From: Saccharofermentans sp.
Lineage (GTDB): Bacteria > Bacillota_A > Clostridia > Saccharofermentanales > Saccharofermentanaceae
NCBI GenBank assembly: GCA_024695565.1
Contig: JAILHX010000079.1
Span: 7,071-71,070, forward strand
Direction: 5' to 3'
Length of the DNA: 64,000 bases
Part shown: piece after piece, positions 19,131 to 27,490 of the stretch
Position numbering within the stretch: position 1 is the stretch's first letter
How the letters are laid out: each line of letters starts with the position of its first letter
Position numbers and translations under genes: made by a program
Notes under the pieces: generated by a model
Database searches by the model: none
Told to the model about the DNA's origin: nothing
The model's input: the letters and a program-made list of their open reading frames with translations, nothing else

Positions 19131-19577
19131 TTAGTTATTGGCCTTGTCCCCGGAGTCTGCGGAAGCTTCATTAAGCCTGTTTAACGCTGTCCTGTATCCG
19201 CCTTCCGGATTTACCAGACACTTCTTGACCCTCGAGATCGTCGTTGAGCTGACCTTGGTCGAAGTCCTGGACTTGCCTCTTGCCCTGCCTGTCGTCTTTT
19301 TCGCACCCTGGTAGACCTTATCCTCATCAGAAGACTCATCAGTCGCTTCCGCAGGCGAGAGTTCCTTGATTATCTCCTCATAGCTCTTACCCTGCTCGAT
19401 CCTTCTTACGATCTGCCAACGGTGAATAAATGAATGCAGCTCATTTATCGAACAGAGATCCTTCAGGAACTTGTGCATCTCCGAGCTGTCTCTCATAGTC
19501 AGCATCGCGTTATAAAGATCGGTCAGTTCCTCCAGTTCACTCTCAGTAAAATGATTGTCCTTAATCTCGTCCATCAT
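19131..19577 (-). CDS. YerC/YecD-like (TrpR-related) regulator with an insertion in the helix-turn-helix
   Basis: A 148-residue protein. Residues 10-73 (ELTDLYNAMLTMRD, FLKDLCSINELHSF, RWQIVRRIEQGKSYEEII) match the YerC/TrpR-superfamily helical core, and 109-128 (VSSTTISRVKKCLVNPEGGY) match its recognition helix and tail. In usual YerC proteins of about 100 residues these two parts are nearly adjacent. Here about 35 polar residues (74-108), acidic and then basic, separate the two HTH helices. The frame opens at GTG 19583; ATG 19577 after AAGGTG fits better, and ATG 19574 is also possible. It lies upstream of secA. Target unknown. Confidence 0.75.
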   Translation of the reverse strand: MMDEIKDNHFTESELEELTDLYNAMLTMRDSSEMHKFLKDLCSINELHSFIHRWQIVRRIEQGKSYEEIIKELSPAEATDESSDEDKVYQGAKKTTGRARGKSRTSTKVSSTTISRVKKCLVNPEGGYRTALNRLNEASADSGDKANN

Positions 19578-19607
19578 GTTCACCTTAACGCTAAATTTCC
19601 ACCCGTA

Positions 19608-19841
19608 TCAGTAGACTACCCTCGTGATGTAATCCCAGATCGGAGCTGCATATCCCAAATAAATAGCGGCGAAAATCACTGTAACGGCAAGAATAATAAG
19701 AATGCCGATAAGCAATCTGGAGAAGTTAAGATTCGTCTTTGCCTTCCTTAGGGAGTCCCCGATAGAAAGCGACGCCGATTTGTCAGTATTAATTCTTGAA
19801 TTGGCAAGACTCGGGCGTCTTACGCTGTTATCGTGTCTCAA
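19608..19841 (-). CDS. Small single-span membrane protein
   Basis: About 77 residues: a basic, polar N-terminus, then one strong membrane span (LLIGILIILAVTVIFAAIYL) and a short aromatic tail. No family recognised. The frame opens at a TTG at 19856, but that codon overlaps the GGAGG ribosome site. The TTG at 19841, eight bases after GGAGG, is the more likely start. It is the first gene before yerC and secA and has its own promoter-like sequence, so it probably leads that operon. It is not SecE-like despite the neighbourhood. Confidence 0.6.
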   Translation of the reverse strand: MRHDNSVRRPSLANSRINTDKSASLSIGDSLRKAKTNLNFSRLLIGILIILAVTVIFAAIYLGYAAPIWDYITRVVY

Positions 19842-19868
19842 CTTATTTACCTCCAAACATACTCATAC

Positions 19869-19897
19869 ATAATAACGCATTTCATATTTTAATACAA
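19869..19897 (-). promoter_or_regulatory. Sigma-A-type promoter for the small membrane protein / yerC / secA run
   Basis: On the minus strand, TTGTAT (19897-19892), a 17-base spacer and TATTAT (19874-19869) lie about 28 bases before the gene start. Pattern match only. Confidence 0.5.
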
Positions 19898-19918
19898 TAA
19901 AAAGGGATTTTGGCAAAA

Positions 19919-19990
19919 ACTGCCTGATAGTCTGCCTGATTATCAGCCTGATTATCGGTCTGATGATCGGTCTGATGATCCGTCCGGATA
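19919..19990. repeat. 12-bp degenerate tandem repeat
   Basis: About six copies of a 12-bp unit of type TCNGYCTGATTA run head to tail between the nuclease-1 stop and the small membrane gene. The 4th and 5th units are identical (TCGGTCTGATGA). Several units contain the palindrome CTGATNATCAG or part of it. It lies on the 3' side of a nuclease gene whose 5' side has a TTATCAT array. Confidence 0.8.
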
Positions 19991-20025
19991 ACCGACTCAA
20001 GACCGGTCAAACCCTCTCCGGATTC

Positions 20026-20814
20026 CTACCTGAACACTTCTTCTATCAACTTATCAAGTGTCCTGACATCCAGAGGCCTGTTCGCAGACTCAAACGTGAA
20101 ATACAGCTTATCATTCTGCATTATCCCCGCCAAGCTGTATTTATTGATCCTGTCCACCATATCATCCCCGTATTCCTGATCCCCCACCTTGCCGTTGTGC
20201 TCAAGATACAGGATTTTCCTGTCACTTACCCTCAGGATCGAGAAGTCCGGATGGATCACCTCGTTCCCGATAACCAGCGGGCACTCGTACTTATAGGGGA
20301 TACCGCTGGTATAGAGCCTGTCAGCTATGATTACTTCTGACTTTGACCTCACCCTCTCACCCTTAAGCGTCTCAAAGTACGGCGTCCCCTTCTTAAACGG
20401 CTTCGGAGTATACGGTCTGTTCTGCCACTCAGCCACGAATTGCTCATCCGTGGGGATAATCGGTTTGACCCACTTTTGGCGGTCAGGGGTTAGCTGGTCG
20501 TATATATCTTCGGCTATGCAATCAGGCAAGAGTTTTTTGATTCTATCCAGCCTTACAAGCTCTTGTCTCGAAATTTTAACTAAACGCTCAAAGTAATTCT
20601 TTTGGAGTAAATCTTCAATTAGCTGAGAATCATTGTTACTAAGACACTTTTCTTTTAGATCTGTTCCCATGAAGTAATAGTAAGTCCCGCTATTGACTTT
20701 TCTGATATTTATTCTGCCCTCAGGAAACTGTTCTAATTTCTCCTCAATTTTTGAAATCAAAGATTTGACCATTTGAATTCTTGAATCAACATAATCATCA
20801 AGTTTAACCACCAT
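20026..20814 (-). CDS. PD-(D/E)XK-like nuclease family protein (nuclease 1)
   Basis: A 262-residue soluble protein of a family I know only as hypothetical. The N-terminal part (1-120) is helical with a small YYYF-containing basic segment (38-50). The C-terminal domain has VRSKSE (155-160), YKYECPL (174-180), HPDF (188-191) and YLEHNGK (203-209). This Glu...PD-F...E-H-x-G-K layout resembles the restriction-endonuclease fold; some UvrD-type helicases carry a similar DF...YIEHFG core. It has a clear AAGGAG site. It has a paralogue in this window at 33274-34074 with a nearly identical core. A word array lies directly upstream. DNA cleavage is inferred, not shown. Confidence 0.7.
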   Translation of the reverse strand: MVVKLDDYVDSRIQMVKSLISKIEEKLEQFPEGRINIRKVNSGTYYYFMGTDLKEKCLSNNDSQLIEDLLQKNYFERLVKISRQELVRLDRIKKLLPDCIAEDIYDQLTPDRQKWVKPIIPTDEQFVAEWQNRPYTPKPFKKGTPYFETLKGERVRSKSEVIIADRLYTSGIPYKYECPLVIGNEVIHPDFSILRVSDRKILYLEHNGKVGDQEYGDDMVDRINKYSLAGIMQNDKLYFTFESANRPLDVRTLDKLIEEVFR

Positions 20815-20837
20815 GATTCACTCCTTGAAATGAACTC

Positions 20838-21029
20838 TTATCATTTTTAGCAATAAACAAGCTAAGAATGATAATTTGAAGACTTGCAATTATCATATAA
20901 ACGCTTATCAAGCTTAAAAATGATAACTTTTCGGTGTTTTTTATCATTCATTCCTGTTTTCGAGACAGTAATGATAAAAAAGGTCCTCCAAGTTATCATT
21001 TTCGCTGAGAATAATCATAAAAATGATAA
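20838..21029. repeat. Array A: four inverted TTATCAT/ATGATAA units with 51-52-bp period
   Basis: TTATCAT starts at 20838, 20890, 20941 and 20993. Its reverse complement ATGATAA starts at 20868, 20920, 20971 and 21023. Word to inverted word is 30 bp in every unit, and units repeat every 52, 51 and 52 bp. The 23-base interiors differ, although some extend the stem (unit 1 pairs over about 14 bp with one mismatch). Spacers between units are 14-15 bp and unrelated. The array fills the gap between the pseudopilin operon and nuclease 1. Confidence 0.95.
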
Positions 21030-21055
21030 CCACCTAAATCTGTGTGCACTAAAAA

Positions 21056-22102
21056 TCATCCCGACACATACTTATTCGAATTCGCGTACTCCTCGATCAC
21101 CAGCACTACCCCGTGAATCAGCGCATAGCCCTTGAGGTCTTCGACCGCCGCCTTGCCCGCTTCACCCGAATTCTCTGGGATAACTACCTTGAGATAGCGT
21201 GCATCAACGTAATCGACACTGTATTCCGTGCCGTTGATCACGGCAGACTGAGGCTCAAAGAGGCTAAGTGAGGTTATGTCCTCCTTGAGTTCCTTCTCGA
21301 TGTGCGAGATATCCTGATAGTAAGGCGACGTGAGGTCTATGCTGCGGATGGCAGTGACTTCCCCGCCGTTAACTGCATCAATGACAGGAAAAGTCTTGGG
21401 AAGATTCGCACCAAAAAGCTCTCTGAAAGCATCTCCCCTGTCAAAATTGCTCATCGACCAGATGCTGTCACCATTATCTTCTGCATCATTATCATCTTCA
21501 TCATCATCAGCGGACGGCTTGGACGAACTATCTTCACCATTGAGCATCAGGATCGGCTCACCATAGAGCGGAATGACGGAATAAATGCTGCGGGTCCTTA
21601 CTCCGGCAATGGTTATGACCGTGTAATCCGTCGTCACTTCGATAATATGATGACTTTCTGAGATCTCGAAAAACACTTCTATGTCATCGGGAGCAAAGAA
21701 CTCTGAGCCGCCATTGCGTTCAATAAAAGCTTCTCTTATCTGGTCCTCCATGGTCCGGGCAAACATTCCCTCGAGGATCAGTTCTTCAATGTTATAACCG
21801 GTTGCGGCATCAAGTCCGGTAGCAACGGTGACGACTTTGCTGATGGTATCAGCACCTTTCAGGTCGCCGTCGCCTACTGTCGGGAACGCGTTAAGTACTG
21901 TGGACAGCGTATCAGCGGCTGGCACGGACAGCGGATACAGGAGTGACATCTTCTCACATGTCTGCTCGACTGACCTTCTCATGAGGATATCTGTACGGTA
22001 GAGCTGGATGCTGCTTATGACTGATGCCAGCAGGATGAGGACTATCGTAAATGCTATTGCGGCTTCGACTGCTACCTGACCGCGCTTGTTGTAAGTCTTC
22101 AT
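21056..22102 (-). CDS. TadE/G-like pseudopilin protein
   Basis: A 348-residue protein with a type IVb pilin-like N-terminus: short basic leader, GQVAVEAAIAFTIVLILLA with the conserved Glu after a Gly, then a membrane span. The rest is an extracytoplasmic domain with an acidic Asp/Glu-rich stretch near residues 195-210. Typical of minor pseudopilins of Tad pili in Clostridia. It is the last of three co-oriented pseudopilin genes; no TadA/B/C motor genes are in the window. Confidence 0.7.
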   Translation of the reverse strand: MKTYNKRGQVAVEAAIAFTIVLILLASVISSIQLYRTDILMRRSVEQTCEKMSLLYPLSVPAADTLSTVLNAFPTVGDGDLKGADTISKVVTVATGLDAATGYNIEELILEGMFARTMEDQIREAFIERNGGSEFFAPDDIEVFFEISESHHIIEVTTDYTVITIAGVRTRSIYSVIPLYGEPILMLNGEDSSSKPSADDDEDDNDAEDNGDSIWSMSNFDRGDAFRELFGANLPKTFPVIDAVNGGEVTAIRSIDLTSPYYQDISHIEKELKEDITSLSLFEPQSAVINGTEYSVDYVDARYLKVVIPENSGEAGKAAVEDLKGYALIHGVVLVIEEYANSNKYVSG

Positions 22103-22117
22103 ACGCTAAAAACCTCC

Positions 22118-23479
22118 TTACTCATACAATTGATATGACTTCGTGAGCGTATAAGTGCTGCCTCTGAAGTCAGCTTCTAGTGTTATTCCCTTATAGAGCT
22201 CACCGTAGTCGCGCTCTAAGACTTCGAGGGCACGTTCGAGGAGCGTTTCTTCGGGCACAAAGAGGCAGAACAGATAGAGAAAATCCCTGTAACCCATGGT
22301 GAGAATAGTCTCGCCGTCGTACTTGAAGATCTCGGCGCGGCCGCCGTTAAAAACTGACCAGATCTCCTTCAAAGACTGGATGTTGGCAATGATGATCATG
22401 AGACCGACCATGATGATCCTCGGATCGATATCGGCCGCGCCTTCGCTGACCGCCGATATTATCGCCGATATTACTTCCGCGACGGCATATACGGTATTAC
22501 GGATCTTCTCGTCGGCGTAATCTTCCAGGATCTTGCCGAGGATTATCAGGAGGTCCATCATCTCGTAAACCGCAAAATTTGAGGCCTCCCCGTAAGAGCC
22601 TGTTATGAAGTATTCGGCATCCATGCTTCTCTCGCTGTGAATGCTGTCAAACTCCGTGCCGTTAATGGTTCCGTCACCGTTTGGAGGGAAATGACAATCG
22701 AAGTTATAGGCACAGTAGTGGGCAACATAGAACTTGGATTCCATGTCAGGTGCTGTATCAGCATAAGTATCGATCGTTGATTCAAGAACGGCGAGAGTAT
22801 CAAGGAACCCTTCCCAGTCGGTGATGTCGACGTCAAAACCCATATCTGAGTCGTGAATGGCGTCGGAGAACTCTTCCCTTATCTCATCAATGTCAGCGAT
22901 CTCTTCGGCGATTTCTTCGATATCAAGGACATCGCCAGCTTTCTCGATCCATTCTGACGCAGTCTCATCGCCCTTGATTATCTGTGACACATAACCGGAA
23001 GCCGGGCTCTGCATGTATTCACCGATGGCAGATAGTATCCCCTTGTCATCGAGTTCGACCAACAACTGACCATAACCGTCAACCAGCCCCTGCAGGGTCA
23101 CTCCCGTTGCTCTGTACGAATAGTAGGAATTAACCGCTTTCTTCAGATCCTCAACTGTGATCTTCTGAGCATTTGAGGCATAGAGCGCAGATTGTGCCTC
23201 AAGTCCGTTGATCTCAAGGGCTTTGTTGAAGCACTCATCATCTATCCCGTCGATTGAGAACGCATACACTCCATAGACACTGAAGAGCTGCCGGTTGTAG
23301 TCGCTCATGATGGTATCGATCTGAGTCTTAAGAGCAGTGTTGACGCTCAGCGCATAATCAAGATTCCATACGAACGCCACGAAAGTGCATTCGACGAGGA
23401 TCAGGGCTGACAGGATAATTGCCAGAAATACCGAAGATGCACCGTGCTTGGTCCTTTTGAGTTTATCAGCCTTCTTCAT
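22118..23479 (-). CDS. TadG-like, DUF5702-type surface protein
   Basis: A 453-residue protein. Residues 1-15 are basic, 16-38 are a membrane anchor (GASSVFLAIILSALILVEC with the TadE-like Glu), and the rest is extracytoplasmic and Asp/Glu-rich, with a second hydrophobic segment near 355-367. This matches DUF5702/TadG-like proteins that accompany Tad pilins. Its start overlaps the preceding small pseudopilin gene by 14 bp. Probably pilus assembly or tip function (inference). Confidence 0.65.
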   Translation of the reverse strand: MKKADKLKRTKHGASSVFLAIILSALILVECTFVAFVWNLDYALSVNTALKTQIDTIMSDYNRQLFSVYGVYAFSIDGIDDECFNKALEINGLEAQSALYASNAQKITVEDLKKAVNSYYSYRATGVTLQGLVDGYGQLLVELDDKGILSAIGEYMQSPASGYVSQIIKGDETASEWIEKAGDVLDIEEIAEEIADIDEIREEFSDAIHDSDMGFDVDITDWEGFLDTLAVLESTIDTYADTAPDMESKFYVAHYCAYNFDCHFPPNGDGTINGTEFDSIHSERSMDAEYFITGSYGEASNFAVYEMMDLLIILGKILEDYADEKIRNTVYAVAEVISAIISAVSEGAADIDPRIIMVGLMIIIANIQSLKEIWSVFNGGRAEIFKYDGETILTMGYRDFLYLFCLFVPEETLLERALEVLERDYGELYKGITLEADFRGSTYTLTKSYQLYE

Positions 23480-23771
23480 CTTCTGCCTCCTTCTTTGACA
23501 ATTCGAAAACCGTTCCGTAGATCAGCCTGTAGTTATCAGACAGACCCGTAAGGAATGTGTTGAACTTCTCCGGCGATGTGTCATAGCAAGTGGCGCCGTC
23601 AACCTCGTTGGAATAAATGATCTTCCTGTCTTTCTCCATGTCGAAAAGCTCTATTCCGCCGTGTTTTGCATCGTCAAAGCTGTCCAAAGCAACGGCTTCC
23701 GGGGCGGCGATCATGAAGGATAACATCAGCAGGATCAGACTTATGGTGATTGCAGATTCAAGTGTGGACAT
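23466..23771 (-). CDS. Small TadE-like pseudopilin
   Basis: A 101-residue protein whose N-terminus (MSTLESAITISLILLMLSFM) places a Glu just before a hydrophobic helix, the class IV pilin pattern without an obvious leader. The remainder is a short soluble domain. It has a strong AAAGGAGG site and is first in the three-gene pseudopilin run. A CCGACAA-box element lies 39 bp upstream of the start. Confidence 0.6.
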   Translation of the reverse strand: MSTLESAITISLILLMLSFMIAAPEAVALDSFDDAKHGGIELFDMEKDRKIIYSNEVDGATCYDTSPEKFNTFLTGLSDNYRLIYGTVFELSKKEAEDEEG

Positions 23772-23809
23772 AAATGACCTCCTTTTTTTCTTGAATCTTA
23801 AAGCCTTAT

Positions 23810-23861
23810 CTTGTCGGTTTTATGTAAATAAATCCGACAAATCAATACAAAAACCGACAAG
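23810..23861. promoter_or_regulatory. CCGACAA-box element B upstream of the pseudopilin operon
   Basis: TTGTCGG at 23811, CCGACAA at 23834 and CCGACAA at 23854. The outer arms form a perfect 12-bp inverted repeat (23810-23821 with 23850-23861). The right-hand 28 bases (23834-23861) recur with one mismatch at 36894-36921 upstream of comEC. It lies between the terminator of the gene pair on its right and the pseudopilin start. An operator or dispersed repeat is likely; no regulator is identified. Confidence 0.7.
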
Positions 23862-23886
23862 AAAAAACGCCCGGTTTCCCGAACGT
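23862..23886 (-). terminator. Intrinsic terminator after the MBL hydrolase gene
   Basis: On the minus strand, ACGTTCGG pairs with CCGGGCGT around a GAAA tetraloop and is followed by TTTTTT. Confidence 0.8.
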
Positions 23887-23973
23887 CAAAAATGCTGAAA
23901 GCATTGAATTTATTGGTTTTCGAAGACCTCTAAGGTCAAAAGCCGTCTTTATATTCTATATAAGGCAATTTGA

Positions 23974-24645
23974 TCACAGATCGAAGTAAGGATTGATCCT
24001 CATCTCTTCTTCGATGGTCGAATCCGGACCGTGCCCGGGGTAGATCGCAAGACCCGGATCGAAGGACTTGATCCTCATGACCGAGTTGATAATGAGCTTG
24101 GACGTACCGCCGTGCATATCGGTACGACCGATAGAACCGCTGAATACGGTGTCACCGGTAAAGAGCTTCTCTTTACCGCCGAGGCTGACCAGATAGCAGA
24201 CTCCGCCCATTGTATGGCCGGGGGTCTCATAAACTGTGATCGAGATTTCCGAATCGATGTAGATGACTTCTTCGTCTCTGTAAGCGAGATCGGAATACTC
24301 GAAGGAATATGTGGATTCCGTGCCCTCCATGTAAGAACAGTTCCAGTAGCCGCTGTTGAGCAGCTCGTTGTCCTTGCTGCTAAAGAAGATGGTGGCCTTG
24401 GGATAGAGCTTATTCCATTCCTCGATGTACTTGATGTGATCGTGGTGACCGTGCGTAAGAAGGAATGCCTTGACCTCAAGCTTTCCTTCGGAAATGCCCT
24501 TAAGATCAGGGATCGTGCTGCAGAATTCTTCGGTCTTAGAGGGCGACACAGAAGGGTCAACAATAAAAATACCGGTCTTGCCGGTAATTATGTACATGTT
24601 AGATTGTAAAGGCCCCAGGGGGACTACTATCAACCCGCGTTCCAT
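23974..24645 (-). CDS. Metallo-beta-lactamase fold hydrolase (glyoxalase II-like)
   Basis: A 223-residue protein with the metal motif THGHHDH (64-70) and later HTMGG, FTGDTVF and PGHGPDS metal ligands. It fits the short MBL/hydroxyacylglutathione-hydrolase-like family. Its start lies inside the end of the mgsA-like gene (16-bp overlap), so the two are coupled. The pairing with a methylglyoxal-synthase relative is suggestive of carbonyl or thioester chemistry, but the substrate is unknown. Confidence 0.85.
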   Translation of the reverse strand: MERGLIVVPLGPLQSNMYIITGKTGIFIVDPSVSPSKTEEFCSTIPDLKGISEGKLEVKAFLLTHGHHDHIKYIEEWNKLYPKATIFFSSKDNELLNSGYWNCSYMEGTESTYSFEYSDLAYRDEEVIYIDSEISITVYETPGHTMGGVCYLVSLGGKEKLFTGDTVFSGSIGRTDMHGGTSKLIINSVMRIKSFDPGLAIYPGHGPDSTIEEEMRINPYFDL

Positions 24646-25022
24646 TCGCGATAATCAAGAGCACCACTGTCGATAGCGGTGACAAGGATCTCGGCAGAAG
24701 CAATATTGGTAGCGTAAGGGATCGTATTCTGGTCGCAAACGTCCAAAAGCTCAAAAGGATTGGATTCGCCCTTCTGATGACCGTCTCTCAAATAGATGAC
24801 ACAGTCAATACCATTATACTCTGCTCTGGATGCCAATTGTTCAAAACCGCTCGAGTAATCAACTGAAAGACCCGAGACGTCAAGATCTGCGGAAGATTTA
24901 AGAAGTTTTGCCGTGTTATATACGGAGATGAGCTGATGTTTCTCAAGCAAAGGCTTGTAGGCAATGCAGAAGTTGACCAGTAACTCAGTCTTCCTGTTGT
25001 CAGCCATCAAAACTATTTTCAT
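24630..25022 (-). CDS. Methylglyoxal synthase-like protein lacking catalytic residues
   Basis: A 130-residue MGS-fold protein; LLVNFCIAYKPLLEKH, IDCVIYLRD and IPYATNIASAEIL align well with MgsA. The phosphate-binding TGTTG is replaced by YNTAK, the GGDQQ motif with the catalytic Asp is replaced by SGFEQ (56-62 region), and the HEPD segment is lost; Asp80 of RD is kept. It is therefore unlikely to be an ordinary methylglyoxal synthase. The ATG at 25022 with GGGAGA upstream is chosen over an ATG 40 codons earlier whose translation matches nothing. It overlaps the MBL gene. Confidence 0.75.
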   Translation of the reverse strand: MKIVLMADNRKTELLVNFCIAYKPLLEKHQLISVYNTAKLLKSSADLDVSGLSVDYSSGFEQLASRAEYNGIDCVIYLRDGHQKGESNPFELLDVCDQNTIPYATNIASAEILVTAIDSGALDYREWNAG

Positions 25023-25114
25023 CCGAAATCTCCCATTAAAGCGATATAAGAATTTTACAGTAAAAACATTATTGGAGCAACTTATCTTTATTACAAAACT
25101 GGATTGCAAAAATC

Positions 25115-25154
25115 GCCTTTTTGACGAGTCGCGGGAAAGCACTCGAAAAAAGCC
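25115..25154 (-). terminator. Terminator-like hairpin after mrdA
   Basis: GCCTTTTT..CGAGT (25115-25129) pairs with ACTCG..AAAAAGCC (25141-25154), one mismatch and a 2-base bulge. It lies between the mrdA stop and the mgsA-like gene, followed on the minus strand by GATTTTTG. Confidence 0.5.
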
Positions 25155-25171
25155 TTAAAACAAGCTGTTCT

Positions 25172-27490
25172 TTAAGCCGCCGTAGCGTTTATCGAAGGCA
25201 GATAGTCACCTAAGATCGGGTTTGCGGTATAGAGTCTTACGGAAGAATCGACCTGTTCGTTGAAGTAAGCCGCCATGATCTTTTTCGCGATGACAATGGA
25301 AGAAGAACCCCACTTACCCTTCTCGACCACGAGAGCCAATGCAACCTGCGGATCGTCCTTAGGCGCATAGCAGATGAACAGACCGTTGGAATACTCCTTA
25401 CGTGAATCCTCGAATCCAGTCTCGGCCGTTCCCGTCTTACATACCATCTCGACAGGATAATTGTCAAACTGGTTGCCGGCGGATGAATCCCAGTAGTAAG
25501 TACCCGTAAATACGCATCTCATCGCGGTCCTTACGGCCTGAATGCTCTCTTCTGAAATGCCGATATCCACAGGTTCTGTCTGACCCCGGTAAAGTATCGT
25601 TCCGTCAGATGCCACAACGCTGTCGATTACATAAGGCGTAGGAAGCCTGTTGGTCGCAATACCGCAAGTATATCTGCAGAGCTGGAGGATCGTGAAGCAG
25701 TTATCGAACTGACCGATCGACGCCTGCGCGGTGTTTGACGGGAACCAGGTCTTATCGTATACGGACTGTCTGGTAAGCCTCTTGTTCTCACGGCTGCTCA
25801 TGACGCCTGAGATCTCACCCGGAAGGTCGATTCCGGACTTAACGCCGAGGCCGAACCTGTAAGCCATGGCGGAGATATTGTCGATACCAGTGCGGATACC
25901 TAAGATCATGAAGTAGATATTGCAGGACTGGGCCATTGCATCGTTAAGACTTAAGTAGCCGTGGCCGCCGTCAGGATACTCGAGGCACTTGAAGATCCAG
26001 CCGTCTACGTCATAAGGGCTCTTGCACTCAATATAACTGCTGTCAGGCGTGATGAAGCCGTTTTCGAGAGCCGCCAGAGCGGTACATGGCTTGAATGTTG
26101 AACCGGGTGCGTACATTGACATGATCGCGCGGTTCCATAGCGGGAGGTCACCTGCCGTGATCTCCTCATACTCATCCAGACCCAGATAGTATTTAACCTG
26201 CGTCTGCGCCTGCTCGTCACCGTAGTTGGCAAGTATGAAGTCGTTAGGGTCATAGTTGGGATAAGATCCCATCGCAATTACGGCGCCGGTGTTGACGTCC
26301 ATCATAACGAACGCGCCTGCCGAAGCCGTCTTATATCCCGTATCATCGGTCTCTCTGGCTTCAAGGATATACTCCTTCAGAGCCTGCGTTCCGACTTCCT
26401 GAATACGGGAGTCTATCGTGAGATAGACAGTAGCACCTTCCTGAGGCGGAGTTCCGTAGTTCTGCGGTACGAAGAAGCCTTCTTCGCCGTCTACGGTCCA
26501 GATACTGTAAGGCGTGATGCCGCTCTGTCCGTGGAGATAACGTTCCATCTGCGACTCGACGCCGGATTTGCCTACCATCTCATCACTGGCATAGCCGAAC
26601 GGCGCAAGATCCTGGTACGTAACGCTCGATATCTTACCTACGTAACCCAGTACGTGACAGGCATAAAGCGCCTCAGTCGTATAGTTTCTCGCATACTCTT
26701 TGCATGCGACGATTCCCATGTAGTGATAATTCTGCTCTTCGAACTTCCTGATAAGCTCGTCAGGAACGTTACTTGCAATCTTGACCGGAGTACCCTTGAT
26801 GAAAGCCCAGTTATCCGTGAAGATCTGGTATCTGATCCTTATGATCCTGTACGCTTCTTCGACCGTGTAATTGTTGTCGATATTGAATTTCCGGCGCAGA
26901 TACAGGAAGAAAACGTTCGGGTCGGTCTTAACATAATCGTCAGAGAACGTAACGATGATGCCCTGCGAATAGTCTTTGAGGTCAAAAAGGTTCGAGTCAG
27001 TCTGCCAGAGCCTTATCTTCTCTTCGTCCTTAACGAATCTTGCCTGGGGATCGAGCACAAAATACTGATCAAGATCAGCAACATCGATACAGTGGTATTC
27101 GTCGAAAAGATAACTGAGTTCAAGACAGAGCGAATTCAGCGCCTCGTCATCTAAATAGGCGTTGGCGATCATTACGCTGTTATATTCGGTCGTTGAAGCC
27201 AGTAAGATTCCCCTGCTGTCATAGATATCTCCTCTGGGAGCCTCGGAAACATACTGTCTGATAACACCCGAAGAACTCTCGGAGAGCTGATTCTGATAGT
27301 CAGAGAACTGCAGGCTCGTGGTCATCACGAGGATTATTACGCCAAACGCGATGAAGCCGACACCCAAAACCAGATAACGGTTGGTGATAAATCCGACAAG
27401 ACGTCTGAAGAGCGACCCTGCGTCGTTCTTTCCGCCTTTCTCCGCATTATTGTCAAATGCGCCGTAATCGTCTATCAGATTCCCAGCCAT
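25172..27490 (-). CDS. mrdA: Penicillin-binding protein 2 (elongasome transpeptidase)
   Basis: A 772-residue class B PBP. One span at about 39-58, then a PBP-dimer domain and a transpeptidase domain with active-site STFK (464-467), SCN (522-524) and KTGTAE near residue 690. It crosslinks peptidoglycan during side-wall growth. It overlaps mreD by 16 bp, and the mreC-mreD-mrdA order is the classical rod-shape operon. Confidence 0.95.
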   Translation of the reverse strand: MAGNLIDDYGAFDNNAEKGGKNDAGSLFRRLVGFITNRYLVLGVGFIAFGVIILVMTTSLQFSDYQNQLSESSSGVIRQYVSEAPRGDIYDSRGILLASTTEYNSVMIANAYLDDEALNSLCLELSYLFDEYHCIDVADLDQYFVLDPQARFVKDEEKIRLWQTDSNLFDLKDYSQGIIVTFSDDYVKTDPNVFFLYLRRKFNIDNNYTVEEAYRIIRIRYQIFTDNWAFIKGTPVKIASNVPDELIRKFEEQNYHYMGIVACKEYARNYTTEALYACHVLGYVGKISSVTYQDLAPFGYASDEMVGKSGVESQMERYLHGQSGITPYSIWTVDGEEGFFVPQNYGTPPQEGATVYLTIDSRIQEVGTQALKEYILEARETDDTGYKTASAGAFVMMDVNTGAVIAMGSYPNYDPNDFILANYGDEQAQTQVKYYLGLDEYEEITAGDLPLWNRAIMSMYAPGSTFKPCTALAALENGFITPDSSYIECKSPYDVDGWIFKCLEYPDGGHGYLSLNDAMAQSCNIYFMILGIRTGIDNISAMAYRFGLGVKSGIDLPGEISGVMSSRENKRLTRQSVYDKTWFPSNTAQASIGQFDNCFTILQLCRYTCGIATNRLPTPYVIDSVVASDGTILYRGQTEPVDIGISEESIQAVRTAMRCVFTGTYYWDSSAGNQFDNYPVEMVCKTGTAETGFEDSRKEYSNGLFICYAPKDDPQVALALVVEKGKWGSSSIVIAKKIMAAYFNEQVDSSVRLYTANPILGDYLPSINATAA

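Noticed and set aside
24630..25142. Longer start for the MgsA-like protein
   Set aside because: The 40 extra residues match nothing in MgsA, while ATG 25022 has GGGAGA at good distance and the family N-terminus.
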